This document shows positions 1 to 9,227 of a DNA stretch of 64,000 bases, piece after piece. Location of the stretch: assembly GCA_016708025.1 (NCBI GenBank), contig JADJGQ010000001.1, positions 124,001-188,000 on the forward strand, read 5' to 3'. This stretch comes from a bacterium (GTDB taxonomy: Bacteria > Zixibacteria > MSB-5A5 > GN15 > FEB-12). The notes beneath the pieces are model-generated. The model made no database searches and had not been told where the DNA came from. It saw only the letters and a program-made list of their open reading frames with translations. The translations under genes and the position numbers were made by a program. The stretch's first letter is position 1, and every line of letters begins with the position of its first letter.

Positions 1-1801
1 TGGCGGGATCCAGTCGGACTGCCTCTTCTGCCGCAATTTTCGCGTCCTTCACTCTCATCAGATCAACATACGCCAGGCTGAGATAGTAATAGAGCGGCGG
101 GTTGGTCGGGAATATCGCTTTGGCCTGTTCCAGTATGGCGACCGCGTTGGCGAAATCTTTCGTCTCCGAATAGCAGATTGAGAGGTTGATATATGGTTCC
201 GGAAGGCGGGAGTCGTACTGCATTGCTTTCTGGAAATAGGGGGCGGCCTCGCTGAAGCGACCCTGGCGACTGAGAACGGTGCCGATATTATTGTAGCCCC
301 GGCCATAGGTTGGATTGGCGGCTACGGCCTTTTGGTATTCGATGATGGCGAAATCGAGTTTTCCTTTGCGCAGGTAGGCGTTGCCCAGTAAGTCACGATT
401 TTCTGCTTCGACTGTCGCCATATTCAGCTTGAGCAGGTCGTGATTGCTCTCGACCGCCAGCGCGAGAAATGCGATAACACAGATGATAACCGGCTTGAGC
501 TTCCCTGCTTTCCATAGTTCAATGAACTTATAGACAGCGAAAACCGCAAAGAGGATGAGCAAGGGGACGAGCGGCTGACGGAAGCGTGAGCAGACGAAAA
601 ACGCGATCAGCGATGCCGAGAACGCACCGATGAAAAGATAGGGGAGAAGATACTTGCGCCAGTCTCGCAGTGAAAGTCCGATGCCGATCAATCCAAGCGG
701 GGCGAGCAGGCCGTATGGGAAGTAGAGCCAACCGCGATGCAACAGCAGGTTCATCACTGAAGAGTATTCGTTCGGCAGATATTCATCCTGATTGTTCGGT
801 ATCTCGTAGCCGTTGATCAGTAGTCGCGCTTTCTTGACGAGCAGGCCGAAGAAACGACCGGGCTCCGCGCTGATCTCCTGCCAGGTTTTTGTGCTCCAGT
901 AATCCGAGACTTCTGAGAACGTCAGTTTCTTCCCGGCTGCTTGCTCGGCTATGGCGATGGACTGCAGATAGCCGCCGCGCCAACTGGCATCGATCCCTTC
1001 AACTCGCGCCGACCAGCCATCGGCCTTAGAATTATTCCCGACATAGAAGTTGTATCCGCCCTGCCAGGAGATAGTGATGAATTCATCGGCTACTACATAG
1101 TTGCGGATGGTGACCGGAAGGACAACCAGAAGCGATGAGAACCCGACCAGGGAAATGGCGGTGATCGCTTTCTTAAGGCCATATTGCGGTCTGAGAATGA
1201 ACCATCCCCAGATCAGGAGTGCGGGGCCAAAGAGAAGTATCGTGGGGCGGGCGATTCCGCCGAGGCCGAGCATGATCCCTGCGGCGATGAGCAACCAGCG
1301 GGATCTCCCCTCGGAGTAGACGAGCAACAGGATAGTTGATAACGAAAGGAGTACCTCGAGAAGCGTGATCAGCAATGAGGCATCATAGTAGATCAGAGTT
1401 GGATAAAAGACGGCGATCCACCCTGACCAGAGTCCGATTTGCTTGTTAAAGATCCGTTTGCCGAGGAAAAAGAGAAGGACCGGCACCAATGCCCCAAGCA
1501 GTATCTGGATAATCCTGACCCCAAAAAACGATCCGCCCGTCATTTTGAACAGGAACGCCAACAAGTAGGGATAGAGCGGTGCGCGGAAGTACGGTTCATT
1601 CGGATAGCCCTGGGGGGAATTGATCTGTTTGACCAATTCCATATGATAGCCTTCATCCATGGTGGGATCATCAAAGGTAGGCATCGACTCAAGTTGTACG
1701 ACGTGGAACAGTCTGATACCAAAGGCGACGAGGAAGATCAATAGCGGGATGAGCCAGGGACGCGCAACTGAATGCGCTTGGGGTGCTCGACGGCCAGACA
1801 T
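1..1801 (-). CDS. membrane glycosyltransferase (PMT/ArnT-like) with C-terminal TPRs, partial
   Basis: One open frame on the minus strand runs from an ATG at 1801 off the left edge (600 codons visible, no stop). The first ~30 residues hold a hydrophobic helix, followed by a lumenal loop with DEGYH and the sequence YFRAPLYPYLLAF, typical of the dolichyl-phosphate-mannose/PMT_2 family that moves sugars from polyprenyl phosphates to protein or lipid. About ten hydrophobic segments follow, up to about residue 455. The last ~135 visible residues are TPR-like repeats (for example YGRGYNNIGTVLSRQGR). The true C-terminus is outside the window. The acceptor cannot be predicted. Family assignment is by overall pattern, so the fold is likelier than the exact reaction. 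Confidence 0.75.
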   Translation of the reverse strand, partial: MSGRRAPQAHSVARPWLIPLLIFLVAFGIRLFHVVQLESMPTFDDPTMDEGYHMELVKQINSPQGYPNEPYFRAPLYPYLLAFLFKMTGGSFFGVRIIQILLGALVPVLLFFLGKRIFNKQIGLWSGWIAVFYPTLIYYDASLLITLLEVLLSLSTILLLVYSEGRSRWLLIAAGIMLGLGGIARPTILLFGPALLIWGWFILRPQYGLKKAITAISLVGFSSLLVVLPVTIRNYVVADEFITISWQGGYNFYVGNNSKADGWSARVEGIDASWRGGYLQSIAIAEQAAGKKLTFSEVSDYWSTKTWQEISAEPGRFFGLLVKKARLLINGYEIPNNQDEYLPNEYSSVMNLLLHRGWLYFPYGLLAPLGLIGIGLSLRDWRKYLLPYLFIGAFSASLIAFFVCSRFRQPLVPLLILFAVFAVYKFIELWKAGKLKPVIICVIAFLALAVESNHDLLKLNMATVEAENRDLLGNAYLRKGKLDFAIIEYQKAVAANPTYGRGYNNIGTVLSRQGRFSEAAPYFQKAMQYDSRLPEPYINLSICYSETKDFANAVAILEQAKAIFPTNPPLYYYLSLAYVDLMRVKDAKIAAEEAVRLDPA

Positions 1802-1870
1802 AGGATGAGTATACCGAGTGGGGAGGGGGAAATCAATTCAGATGTCGAATTGTTGGTGAATAGAGAAAGG

Positions 1871-1900
1871 CAAAGAAAAAGGCCGCGTGAACGCGGCCTT
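1871..1900 (-). terminator. rho-independent terminator of the ispE-rplY run
   Basis: On the minus strand a 10-bp GC-rich stem (AAGGCCGCGT/ACGCGGCCTT) with a two-base loop is followed by a T-rich tract. It lies 24 bases beyond the rplY stop codon, so it ends the minus-strand run. Confidence 0.85.
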
Positions 1901-1924
1901 GAAATATCAGGAAAGATCCGAGAC

Positions 1925-2674
1925 TTACTTCTTCTCGGGTTTCTTTTCGTCCTTTTTGGCACCAGCAGGAGCGGCACCAGCTTTGGCACCACCAGCGGGA
2001 GCAGCACCAGCTTTCGCACCACCTGCGGCAGGAGCGCCAGCGGCACCCGGTGCGGCGGCAGCAGCGGCCGCAGCCTCGGCTTCAGCAGCAGCTTCAGCAG
2101 TCGGAGCCTCGACCTTGATAACGGTCGGAGCGGAGATCGTCACCACGGTGCTGTCCTTGTCTTCCAGAACGGTGACGTTCGGGATAGAGAGGTCGCGCAC
2201 GTGGATCGAGTCACCGATACTCAGCTCGGAAACATCAACCGAAACGAAATCCGGGATATTGGTCGGCAAGCAGGAGATCTCCAGCTCGCGGAGGACCAGG
2301 TTCTGGATACCGCCCTCGGACTTGACGCCTTTCGAAATGCCGGTGATATGAACCGGGATCGAGAGGTTGATCGGCTTGGTCATGGAAATGGCATGGAAAT
2401 CAACATGCAACATCCGGCTGGAGACCGGATCACGCTGGATCTCACGGACCAGAACCTTGTTCGGTTTGCCGTCGATATTGAGGGTAAAGATGGAGCTTGA
2501 CCCGGCTGCCGCCTTCATGGCCGAGCGAAATTCGCGTTCGGCGACGTAGACGGAAAGCGGAGTGGTCTCCGGTCCGTAGACGACGGCCGGGAGCTTCCCT
2601 TCCAGGCGAGCCTGGCGGGCAGGGCCCTTGCCGACAGTCTGCCGCGCGTTCGCGGCAATTGAGATCTCTTTCAT
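1925..2674 (-). CDS. rplY: 50S ribosomal protein bL25, CTC-type with long tail
   Basis: A 249-residue bL25 of the general-stress (CTC) type, which binds 5S rRNA in the large subunit. The N-terminal domain starts MKEISIAANARQTVGKG and carries the LPAVVYG segment typical of the family. The TL5/CTC C-terminal beta domain follows to about residue 190. The last ~55 residues are almost only Ala, Gly, Pro and Lys, ending KKDEKKPEKK, and are predicted disordered. It lies 35 bases after prs on the same strand, and the prs-rplY pairing is common in bacteria. A strong terminator follows. Identity is secure. Only the repetitive tail is unusual. Confidence 0.95.
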   Translation of the reverse strand: MKEISIAANARQTVGKGPARQARLEGKLPAVVYGPETTPLSVYVAEREFRSAMKAAAGSSSIFTLNIDGKPNKVLVREIQRDPVSSRMLHVDFHAISMTKPINLSIPVHITGISKGVKSEGGIQNLVLRELEISCLPTNIPDFVSVDVSELSIGDSIHVRDLSIPNVTVLEDKDSTVVTISAPTVIKVEAPTAEAAAEAEAAAAAAAAPGAAGAPAAGGAKAGAAPAGGAKAGAAPAGAKKDEKKPEKK

Positions 2675-2709
2675 GACTTGAAACTACCTCCAAAAACTAT
2701 GTTCAACGT

Positions 2710-3678
2710 TCACTCTTCCATACGACTGGGCTGTTCTTCGAACAGCGAGGAGACCGACTGTTCATCCGAGATCCGTTTGATCGCTTCACCGATCAGTTCG
2801 GAGCAGGTCAGGATGACGTAGCGGTCCGGATCGAGATTCTTCTGCGACTGGTCGATCGAGTCCGACAGGATGATCTTGCGGATCGGCGATTTGGCCAGAC
2901 GTTCGATCGCTGCGCCGGAGAGCACGCCATGCGTGCAGGCGGCGTGTATTTCATTGGCGCCACGGTCTTTCAGGACCTCAGCGGCTGTGCAGATCGAACC
3001 GGCAGTATCTACCATATCATCACGGATCAGGACGTTCCGACCCTTTACATCGCCGATCAAACTCATCACTTCGGAGACATTGGCTTTCGGTCGACGTTTG
3101 TCGATGATCGCCAGGTCTGCGTTCAGGCTGGCGGCGGTGGAGCGCGCCAGTTTCAGTCCGCCAACATCGGGCGGTACGACTACGAGATTCTCTATTCCCA
3201 TCGTCCGGATGTAATCATTGAAGATCCAGGACGAGTACAAGTGATCGTGCGGAAGGTCGAAAAATCCCTGGATCTGACTCGCGTGCAGGTCCATGGTGAT
3301 CACGCGGTCCGCGCCGGCGGTGGTGATCAGGTTTGCGACCAGTTTCGCCGTGATCGGGACGCGCGGACGGTCCTTACGATCCTGCCGGGCATATCCGTAA
3401 TATGGGATCACTGCGGTAATGCGCATTGCTGAAGCGCGACGGGATGCTTCGATAAGCATCATCAGTTCCATCAGGTTCTCAGCCGGCGCGTTGGTCGGCT
3501 GGATGATGAACAGGTCGGCGCCGCGAATATTCTCATTAATCTGGACAAAGACCTCACCATCGGAGAACCGCGTGACCGTGCAATCGGTCAAGCGCTCGCC
3601 GAGGTAGGCGGCGATCTTTTTGGCCAACCCGATATTCGAGTTGCCGGTGACCAGCTTGATTTCGCTTCGAATGATCAT
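2710..3678 (-). CDS. prs: ribose-phosphate pyrophosphokinase
   Basis: PRPP synthetase (322 residues, normal family length) makes 5-phosphoribosyl 1-diphosphate from ribose 5-phosphate and ATP for nucleotide, His and Trp synthesis. Visible signatures are the ATP/R5P region PYYGYARQDRKDRPR, the catalytic-loop area ending in VDKRRPKANVSE-like sequence, and the PRPP-binding loop DDMVDTAGSI. The start at 3678 gives MIIRSEIKLVTGNSN, which matches the family N-terminus, although no strong Shine-Dalgarno is seen. It is downstream of tRNA-Gln and upstream of rplY on the same strand, so the three are probably co-transcribed. Confidence 0.97.
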   Translation of the reverse strand: MIIRSEIKLVTGNSNIGLAKKIAAYLGERLTDCTVTRFSDGEVFVQINENIRGADLFIIQPTNAPAENLMELMMLIEASRRASAMRITAVIPYYGYARQDRKDRPRVPITAKLVANLITTAGADRVITMDLHASQIQGFFDLPHDHLYSSWIFNDYIRTMGIENLVVVPPDVGGLKLARSTAASLNADLAIIDKRRPKANVSEVMSLIGDVKGRNVLIRDDMVDTAGSICTAAEVLKDRGANEIHAACTHGVLSGAAIERLAKSPIRKIILSDSIDQSQKNLDPDRYVILTCSELIGEAIKRISDEQSVSSLFEEQPSRMEE

Positions 3679-3743
3679 TGCCGTTTACTCTATCGCTTTA
3701 CTTATCCCGTCCGTCTTGATCCGGCCGGTGGCCGCGGTCAATT

Positions 3744-3818
3744 TGGCTGGGGCGCCTGGATTCGAACCAGGGAATGTCAGCTCCAAAGGCTGATGACTTA
3801 CCACTTGTCGACGCCCCA
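3744..3818 (-). tRNA. tRNA-Gln (anticodon TTG)
   Basis: Read on the minus strand, the acceptor arm TGGGGCG pairs with CGCCCCA. The D arm is GAC...GTC. The anticodon stem TCAGC/GCTGA encloses loop CTTTGGA with anticodon TTG. The T arm CCTGG/CCAGG encloses TTCGAAT. A discriminator G and an encoded CCA follow (3746-3744). All stems are perfect, so it should be functional. It sits between spoVG and prs, 66 bases before the prs start. Confidence 0.96.
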
Positions 3819-3834
3819 ACATCCGTATGCTTTA

Positions 3835-4107
3835 TCAGAACGTCTGTCCGGTTCGCTCCAGTTCTTGCTGGTAGGCGTCCAAGACCTGTTCCTCGATCCT
3901 TCGTCGCAGGTCGGCGGTCACCGGATGGGCGATATCCTGATGGCTGCCATCGGGCCGCTTTCGACTCGGCATTGAGACAAAGCAGCCGTTCGCCCCCTGA
4001 ATGATCTTCATTCCTCGCACAACGAATTCGCCATCGAAAGTCACGTTGGCAAAGCCCCGGAGCTTGTCTTCGTTGCGCAGCGTCACACGCACTTCGGTAA
4101 TCTGCAC
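3835..4107 (-). CDS. spoVG: SpoVG family regulator
   Basis: A 90-residue SpoVG-type protein. The family is known as nucleic-acid-binding regulators (stage V sporulation protein G in Bacillus, global regulators elsewhere), and also occurs in non-sporulating bacteria such as this one appears to be. It begins MQITEVRVTL and contains KLRGFANVTFDGEFVVRG and FVSMPSRKRPDG, the conserved core, then a helix with basic and acidic residues. A GGGAGG-type ribosome site precedes the ATG. It follows ispE by 22 bases and precedes tRNA-Gln/prs, matching the ispE-spoVG-prs neighbourhood known in other phyla. Confidence 0.95.
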   Translation of the reverse strand: MQITEVRVTLRNEDKLRGFANVTFDGEFVVRGMKIIQGANGCFVSMPSRKRPDGSHQDIAHPVTADLRRRIEEQVLDAYQQELERTGQTF

Positions 4108-4129
4108 GGCTCCCTCCCGCGATCAGCTG

Positions 4130-5014
4130 TCAACAACGAGACAGTTGAACAGGCCTGACTACCTGTACCTGCCAATCCGGCTCGCCATCGATCAGACCGT
4201 TGTCACACTCAGGCGCTGTTTCGAAGAGACCAAACATCGTTGCACCGGAGCCGGACATTCGCACTACACTAGCCCCAGATCGTGTCAACGACTCCGCTAT
4301 CCGAGTTAAAACCGGATACCGTTTCCGATGTTCACCTTCAAAGTCGTTGCCGGACAGAGCAAGCTGTGCAAACAGCTCACCAGCCGTCCGGCAAACGGTT
4401 AACTTAAAGGGATTCTTGGGCTCCGTCAAGGTCATTTTGAGCGAGGCGTAGCTCTCGGCGGTTGAGATCTGAAGGTTCGGGGTAACTAAGACAATCCAAT
4501 AATCAGTCGGGAAATCTGTCTCAGTCAGGAGTTCGCCGCGTCCCTGGGCAATTGCCTGTCCGGCAGTAAAAAAGAAGGGAACATCGGATCCGATGTGCGC
4601 CCCAATATCGGCCAGGTGAAATTCAGTTAACTGTAAGTTCAACAAAAGATTAGCTGCGATCAGGGTGGCCGCGGCATCAGCTGAACCGCCCCCCAACCCC
4701 CCGCCAACAGGGATGTTTTTTTCAAGGTTGACGTTTATCCCCTGTTTGATGCCGAGACGCGACTGAAGAAGCTTCCATGTTTTGGTTACTAAGTTATGCT
4801 CAACGGGGCCAATGTCTTGACGTGAGGAAACAATCGTCACATCGGGAGAGTCGCTGAGGGTGAAGGTGAGCCTGTCAAATAACGAAACTGCCTGGAAAAG
4901 GGAGTTGAGGTCGTGGTAACCATCGGGCCTCCTTCGCAGGACCTGCAGAAAGAGGTTTACTTTGGCGGGTGCGCCGATAATCAGGCTGTCGCTGGTGATT
5001 CGCTTCACAAACAT
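4130..5014 (-). CDS. ispE: 4-diphosphocytidyl-2-C-methyl-D-erythritol kinase
   Basis: A GHMP kinase of the non-mevalonate isoprenoid pathway that phosphorylates CDP-methylerythritol. Visible are GAPAKVNLFLQV near the N-terminus, the glycine-rich ATP loop PVGGGLGGGSADAAATL and the C-terminal MSGSGATMFGLF. From the ATG at 5014 it has 294 residues. An upstream in-frame ATG at 5044 would add ten residues, but the shorter start is preferred because the protein then begins MFVKRITSDSLIIGAPAKVN and has AAGGA upstream. It leads the ispE-spoVG-tRNA-prs-rplY run, so the pathway presence is secure. Confidence 0.95.
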   Translation of the reverse strand: MFVKRITSDSLIIGAPAKVNLFLQVLRRRPDGYHDLNSLFQAVSLFDRLTFTLSDSPDVTIVSSRQDIGPVEHNLVTKTWKLLQSRLGIKQGINVNLEKNIPVGGGLGGGSADAAATLIAANLLLNLQLTEFHLADIGAHIGSDVPFFFTAGQAIAQGRGELLTETDFPTDYWIVLVTPNLQISTAESYASLKMTLTEPKNPFKLTVCRTAGELFAQLALSGNDFEGEHRKRYPVLTRIAESLTRSGASVVRMSGSGATMFGLFETAPECDNGLIDGEPDWQVQVVRPVQLSRC

Positions 5015-5142
5015 GTCAGATTCTTTTCCTTCGAAATGAAGCACCGAATTGAGACGCTTGAACTTCTTAAGGTGTTAACATACAAGCAAGTTTGTGACGA
5101 AGCAAGCGGACGATCAATCTCGCGCGTTGCATGGTCCGCACT

Positions 5143-5170
5143 TGAATTCCCATAAACTGTTGCATATAAT
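5143..5170 (+). promoter_or_regulatory. sigma-70 type promoter of acnA
   Basis: TTGAAT (5143-5148) and a perfect TATAAT (5165-5170) are separated by 16 bases. This predicts a start near 5177 and a leader of about 35 bases before the acnA ATG at 5212. Confidence 0.6.
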
Positions 5171-5211
5171 GAAGGCAATTATAGAGTGAATTAGCCGTGA
5201 AGGAGTTTTCG

Positions 5212-7890
5212 ATGGATCGCTTCTCTGCTCAGGCCGAACTCAAAGTATCCGGCCAAGCCTGTAAGATCTACCGCCTCGATAAATTGAACCAATATGGCGC
5301 GATCGACAAAATGCCGTACTCGATCAAGGTGCTGCTCGAAAACGTGCTGCGCAATTGCGATGGCCGGGCAGTGACCGAGGATGATGTCAAGCGGCTCGCC
5401 GCCTATAGCCCGAAGAAAGTCGGCGAGGTCGAAGTGCCTTTCAAGCCTGCGCGTGTGATCCTTCAGGATTTCACCGGCGTCCCGGCTGTGGTCGATCTGG
5501 CCGCGATGCGGTCAGCCATGAAGCGGATGGGCGGAGACCCACAGAAGATCAACCCGCTAGTGCCGGTCGATCTGGTGATCGACCACTCAGTGCAGGTCGA
5601 CGAGTACGGCAAAGAGGCCGCGTTGATGCTGAATATGGAAAAGGAATTTCATCGCAATCGTGAGCGATACGAGTTCCTGCACTGGGGGCAGCGGTCATTC
5701 AAGAATTTCCGGGTGGTACCACCCGCGACCGGGATTGTCCACCAGGTGAACCTGGAGTATCTCGCCAAAGTGGTAATTGCTTCCGATGGCGTCGCTTATC
5801 CCGATACATTAGTCGGAACCGATTCGCATACCGTCATGATCAACGGCCTCGGTGTCGTTGGCTGGGGAGTGGGTGGGATCGAGGCCGAGGCAGTCATGCT
5901 TGGCCAGCCGCTCTATATGCTGACTCCCGAAGTTATCGGCTTCAAGCTGACCGGCGAACTGGCCGAAGGGGTCACTGGCACCGATCTGGTGTTGACCCTG
6001 ACGCAGATCCTTCGCAAGCGCGGCGTGGTCGGCAAGTTTGTCGAATACTGCGGCCCGGCGCTCGATAATCTGACTTTGCCGGTGCGTGCGATGGTTGGCA
6101 ACATGGCGCCGGAGTATGGCGCGACTATGGGATTTTTCCCGGTCGACAAAACGACGCTCGACTATCTCAAACTGACCGGTCGCTCGGAGAACGAGATCGC
6201 TCTGGTCGAGGCTTACTGCAAAGAGCAGGGGCTCTTCCGCACTTCGACAAGCCCGATTCCGGAATTCACTGAACTCCTTGAACTGGATATCAGCACAGTG
6301 CAGCCGTCGCTTGCCGGACCGAAACGTCCGCAGGACAGAGTGTCGCTGTCAAACGTCAAGAGTGATTTCCTCCAGTTGCTGGGGAAACCGATCGCCGAAC
6401 GCGGCTTTGAACTTCCCGCCGCCGAACTGACCAAAACTGCGGCGATTCGCAACGGCTACAACGCTGAGATCGGCCATGGCGCAGTCGTGATCGCAGCGAT
6501 TACCTCCTGCACGAATACTTCCGATCCATATGTCCTGATCGCCTCAGCGATTCTCGCCAAGAAAGCGGTCGAGAAGGGGCTGAAGTCCAAGCCGTACGTG
6601 AAGACTTCGCTCGCTCCTGGCTCTCGCGTGGTGACTGATTATCTTGAAAAGGCTGGATTGCAGAAGTATCTCGATGCGATCGGATTCCAGACAGTCGGCT
6701 ATGGCTGCACCACCTGTATTGGTAACTCAGGACCGCTCCCTGAGATCGTCTCCAATGCGATCACCGAAGGAAATATCGTTGCGGCGGCTGTTCTCTCCGG
6801 TAATAGAAACTTCGAGGGACGAGTCAATCCGCAGACTCGCGCGAACTATCTGGCTTCGCCGCCGCTGGTTGTTGCGTACGCATTGGCTGGAACAGTCGAC
6901 TTTGACTGGGAGAAGGATTCGCTCGGCAACGACAAGTCCGGCAAGCCGGTCTTCCTGAAAGATATCTGGCCGACCCAAAAGGAGATTGAGGATACGATCA
7001 AGAGTTCCGTCACTCCCGAAATGTTCCGCAATCAGTACGGCTCGGTTTTTGACGGCAATCCGACCTGGAATGCGATCAAGTCGACCGGCGGCGAGATCTA
7101 TCAGTGGGAGGAGGCCTCGACCTACATCCAGGAGCCGCCGTTCTTCATGGAGATGTCGAAAGAGGCGGGACATATCCAGCCGATCTCCGGTGCGAAAGTG
7201 CTCGGGATGTTCGCCGATTCTATTACCACAGATCATATCTCTCCGGCAGGCGCGATCAAGAAAGATTCACCGGCCGGCAAATTCCTGACCAACGCTGGTG
7301 TGACCTTTGATGATTTCAACAGCTATGGCTCGCGCCGCGGCAACGACCGTGTCATGACGCGCGGGACATTCGCCAATATCCGGCTGCGCAATCAGATGGT
7401 GCCAGGTGTCGAAGGGGGCGTGACCGTCTATCATCCGACCGGCGAAAAGATGTCGATCTATGATGCCGCGATGAAATACAAAGCCGATCGCACGCCGCTG
7501 ATCATCCTTGCCGGGAAAGATTACGGCATGGGATCATCGCGCGATTGGGCGGCCAAAGGGACGCTCCTTCTCGGTGTCAAAGCCGTGATCGCCCAGAGTT
7601 ACGAGCGAATCCATCGTTCGAACCTGGTCGGGATGGGGCTGCTTCCGCTGCAATTCATGGAGGGGGAATCGCGCGAGACGCTCGGCCTGACCGGCAATGA
7701 GACCTTCACGATCGACGGTCTTTCGGACAATATCAAGCCGCATGAAGTTCTGACGGTCCGGGCGAAATCGGAATCCGGCGAAAAGAGCTTCAAGGTGCTG
7801 ACGCGCATTGATACGATCATTGAGGTCGACTATTATCGCCACGGTGGCGTGCTGCCGTATGTATTGCGGCAGATGATGTCGGCGAAGTAA
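5212..7890 (+). CDS. acnA: aconitate hydratase A
   Basis: Aconitase/IRP1-type enzyme (892 residues) interconverting citrate and isocitrate in the TCA cycle, with a 4Fe-4S cluster. The cluster cysteines are visible in AITSCTNTSDPYV and GCTTCIGNSGPL. The swivel domain ends with ILAGKDYGMGSSRDWAAKG. An in-frame GTG at 5197 exists, but AAGGAG at 5200-5205 is placed six bases before the ATG at 5212, so that start is chosen. It is monocistronic as far as can be seen, and a repeat element follows the stop. Function is secure. Confidence 0.97.
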   Translation: MDRFSAQAELKVSGQACKIYRLDKLNQYGAIDKMPYSIKVLLENVLRNCDGRAVTEDDVKRLAAYSPKKVGEVEVPFKPARVILQDFTGVPAVVDLAAMRSAMKRMGGDPQKINPLVPVDLVIDHSVQVDEYGKEAALMLNMEKEFHRNRERYEFLHWGQRSFKNFRVVPPATGIVHQVNLEYLAKVVIASDGVAYPDTLVGTDSHTVMINGLGVVGWGVGGIEAEAVMLGQPLYMLTPEVIGFKLTGELAEGVTGTDLVLTLTQILRKRGVVGKFVEYCGPALDNLTLPVRAMVGNMAPEYGATMGFFPVDKTTLDYLKLTGRSENEIALVEAYCKEQGLFRTSTSPIPEFTELLELDISTVQPSLAGPKRPQDRVSLSNVKSDFLQLLGKPIAERGFELPAAELTKTAAIRNGYNAEIGHGAVVIAAITSCTNTSDPYVLIASAILAKKAVEKGLKSKPYVKTSLAPGSRVVTDYLEKAGLQKYLDAIGFQTVGYGCTTCIGNSGPLPEIVSNAITEGNIVAAAVLSGNRNFEGRVNPQTRANYLASPPLVVAYALAGTVDFDWEKDSLGNDKSGKPVFLKDIWPTQKEIEDTIKSSVTPEMFRNQYGSVFDGNPTWNAIKSTGGEIYQWEEASTYIQEPPFFMEMSKEAGHIQPISGAKVLGMFADSITTDHISPAGAIKKDSPAGKFLTNAGVTFDDFNSYGSRRGNDRVMTRGTFANIRLRNQMVPGVEGGVTVYHPTGEKMSIYDAAMKYKADRTPLIILAGKDYGMGSSRDWAAKGTLLLGVKAVIAQSYERIHRSNLVGMGLLPLQFMEGESRETLGLTGNETFTIDGLSDNIKPHEVLTVRAKSESGEKSFKVLTRIDTIIEVDYYRHGGVLPYVLRQMMSAK

Positions 7891-7900
7891 GAGGAACCGG

Positions 7901-7994
7901 CCCTCATCCGGCGCTTCGCGCCACCTTCTCCCATAGGGAGAAGGGAAAATCCCCTCTCCCTGTGGGAGAGGGTGTCCGTAAGGGCGGGTGAGGG
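7901..7994. repeat. REP/MITE-like palindromic repeat
   Basis: Outer arms CCCTCATCCG and CGGGTGAGGG are inverted with one mismatch. Between them lie three smaller palindromes: GCGCTTCGCGC, CTTCTCCCATAGGGAGAAG and CCTCTCCCTGTGGGAGAGG. This is the layout of widespread intergenic REP-like elements. Only this copy is seen in the window. Confidence 0.75.
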
Positions 7995-8038
7995 AATATG
8001 AGACAGTAGATTAGCAAATAAATCGAGGATAAAAAACA

Positions 8039-9067
8039 ATGCCAGTAGTTACTCCTGAGATCTATCGGAAGATGCTTGATTCCGCTCGCGCGGGGAAATA
8101 TGCCTTCCCGGCGATCAATGTCACCACTATGGAAACCGCCAACGCCGCCCTGAAGGGGTTTGCCGATGCCAAGTCGGATGGGATCATCCAGGTCTCGACC
8201 GGCGGCGGCGAGTTTGCCTCCGGTCTGAACCTCAAAGATGCCGTGTTGGGGGCGATCTCGATCGCCGAGCATGTGCATCGCGTGGCGGATCGCTATGGCG
8301 TCTACATCGCGCTGCACACCGACCATTGCCCGCCCGACAAGGAAGAGAAATTCCTTCGCCCGCTGATCGCGGAGACGGCGCGCCGTCGCAAAGCCGGAAT
8401 GGTGAACCTGTTCCACTCGCACATGTACGATGGTTCTTCATTACCGACCAATGAGAATATGAAGCGCTCGGTCGAACTGCTCAAGCTCTGCAAAGAGAAT
8501 GATATCATTCTCGAGGTTGAGATCGGTGTCGTTGGTGGCGAAGAGGACGGCGTTGACAACTCCAAAGCGGACCGTGCCAAGCTTTACACGACTCCCGAAG
8601 ATATGATGGCGGTCTATGAAGCGCTGCATCCGATCGGCGGACGGTATATGCTGGCGGCGACTTTCGGCAATGTCCACGGCATCTACAAGCCGGGAAATGT
8701 GGTTCTTAAGCCGACCATTCTGCGCGATGGTCAGGAAGCCTGTATCAAGAAATTCGGGAAGCAGGGGGCGGCCGATCTGGTTTTCCATGGCGGTTCCGGC
8801 TCCGAGTTGAAAGATATTCATGAGACGCTGGAGTACGGCGTGGTGAAGATGAATATCGACACCGACACGCAGTACTGGTTCACCGAAGCGATCGTGAAGC
8901 ATGTCGACACGTATCGCAAGGTGCTGCTGCATACGGCGGAAGATGTCGCTGACAAAAAACGTTTCGACCCTCGTTCCTATTTGAAGGAAGGGGAGAAGAA
9001 TATGGCGAAGCGGGTGCAGATGGGTTGCGACGACCTGAAGAGCACGGGGAAAACGCTGTGTAAGTAG
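8039..9067 (+). CDS. fba: class II fructose-bisphosphate aldolase
   Basis: Zinc-dependent class II aldolase (342 residues) that splits or forms fructose 1,6-bisphosphate in glycolysis and gluconeogenesis. The metal-ligand and active-site segments are visible: IALHTDHCPP (first zinc histidine and catalytic Asp), EVEIGVVGGEEDG, ATFGNVHGIY and LVFHGGSGS. The length and the N-terminal sequence MPVVTPEIYRKMLDSARAG match the longer FbaA-type branch. The repeat at 7901-7994 lies in its upstream region. A terminator follows 30 bases after the stop, so it is a single-gene unit. Confidence 0.96.
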   Translation: MPVVTPEIYRKMLDSARAGKYAFPAINVTTMETANAALKGFADAKSDGIIQVSTGGGEFASGLNLKDAVLGAISIAEHVHRVADRYGVYIALHTDHCPPDKEEKFLRPLIAETARRRKAGMVNLFHSHMYDGSSLPTNENMKRSVELLKLCKENDIILEVEIGVVGGEEDGVDNSKADRAKLYTTPEDMMAVYEALHPIGGRYMLAATFGNVHGIYKPGNVVLKPTILRDGQEACIKKFGKQGAADLVFHGGSGSELKDIHETLEYGVVKMNIDTDTQYWFTEAIVKHVDTYRKVLLHTAEDVADKKRFDPRSYLKEGEKNMAKRVQMGCDDLKSTGKTLCK

Positions 9068-9096
9068 TCTATCTTTATTTGAATCTGATTTCTGCA

Positions 9097-9125
9097 ACGC
9101 CCACTTGAGAGAGTGGGCGTTTTTG
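9097..9125 (+). terminator. rho-independent terminator after fba
   Basis: Stem ACGCCCAC/GTGGGCGT with an 8-base loop, followed by a run of T. Confidence 0.9.
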
Positions 9126-9169
9126 TGTGACATATTAGTTCACAATATCCCAATTGTCTTACCCGATCA

Positions 9170-9198
9170 TTGACAAATCAGCCGACATTGTATATACT
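9170..9198 (+). promoter_or_regulatory. sigma-70 promoter
   Basis: TTGACA (9170-9175), 17-base spacer, TATACT (9193-9198). It is placed to transcribe the exported-protein pair starting near 9228. An AGGAGA at 9205-9210 would lie right at the 5' end of the transcript. Confidence 0.7.
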
Positions 9199-9227
9199 TC
9201 GGCCAGGAGAATATATCCGGTGATCTG

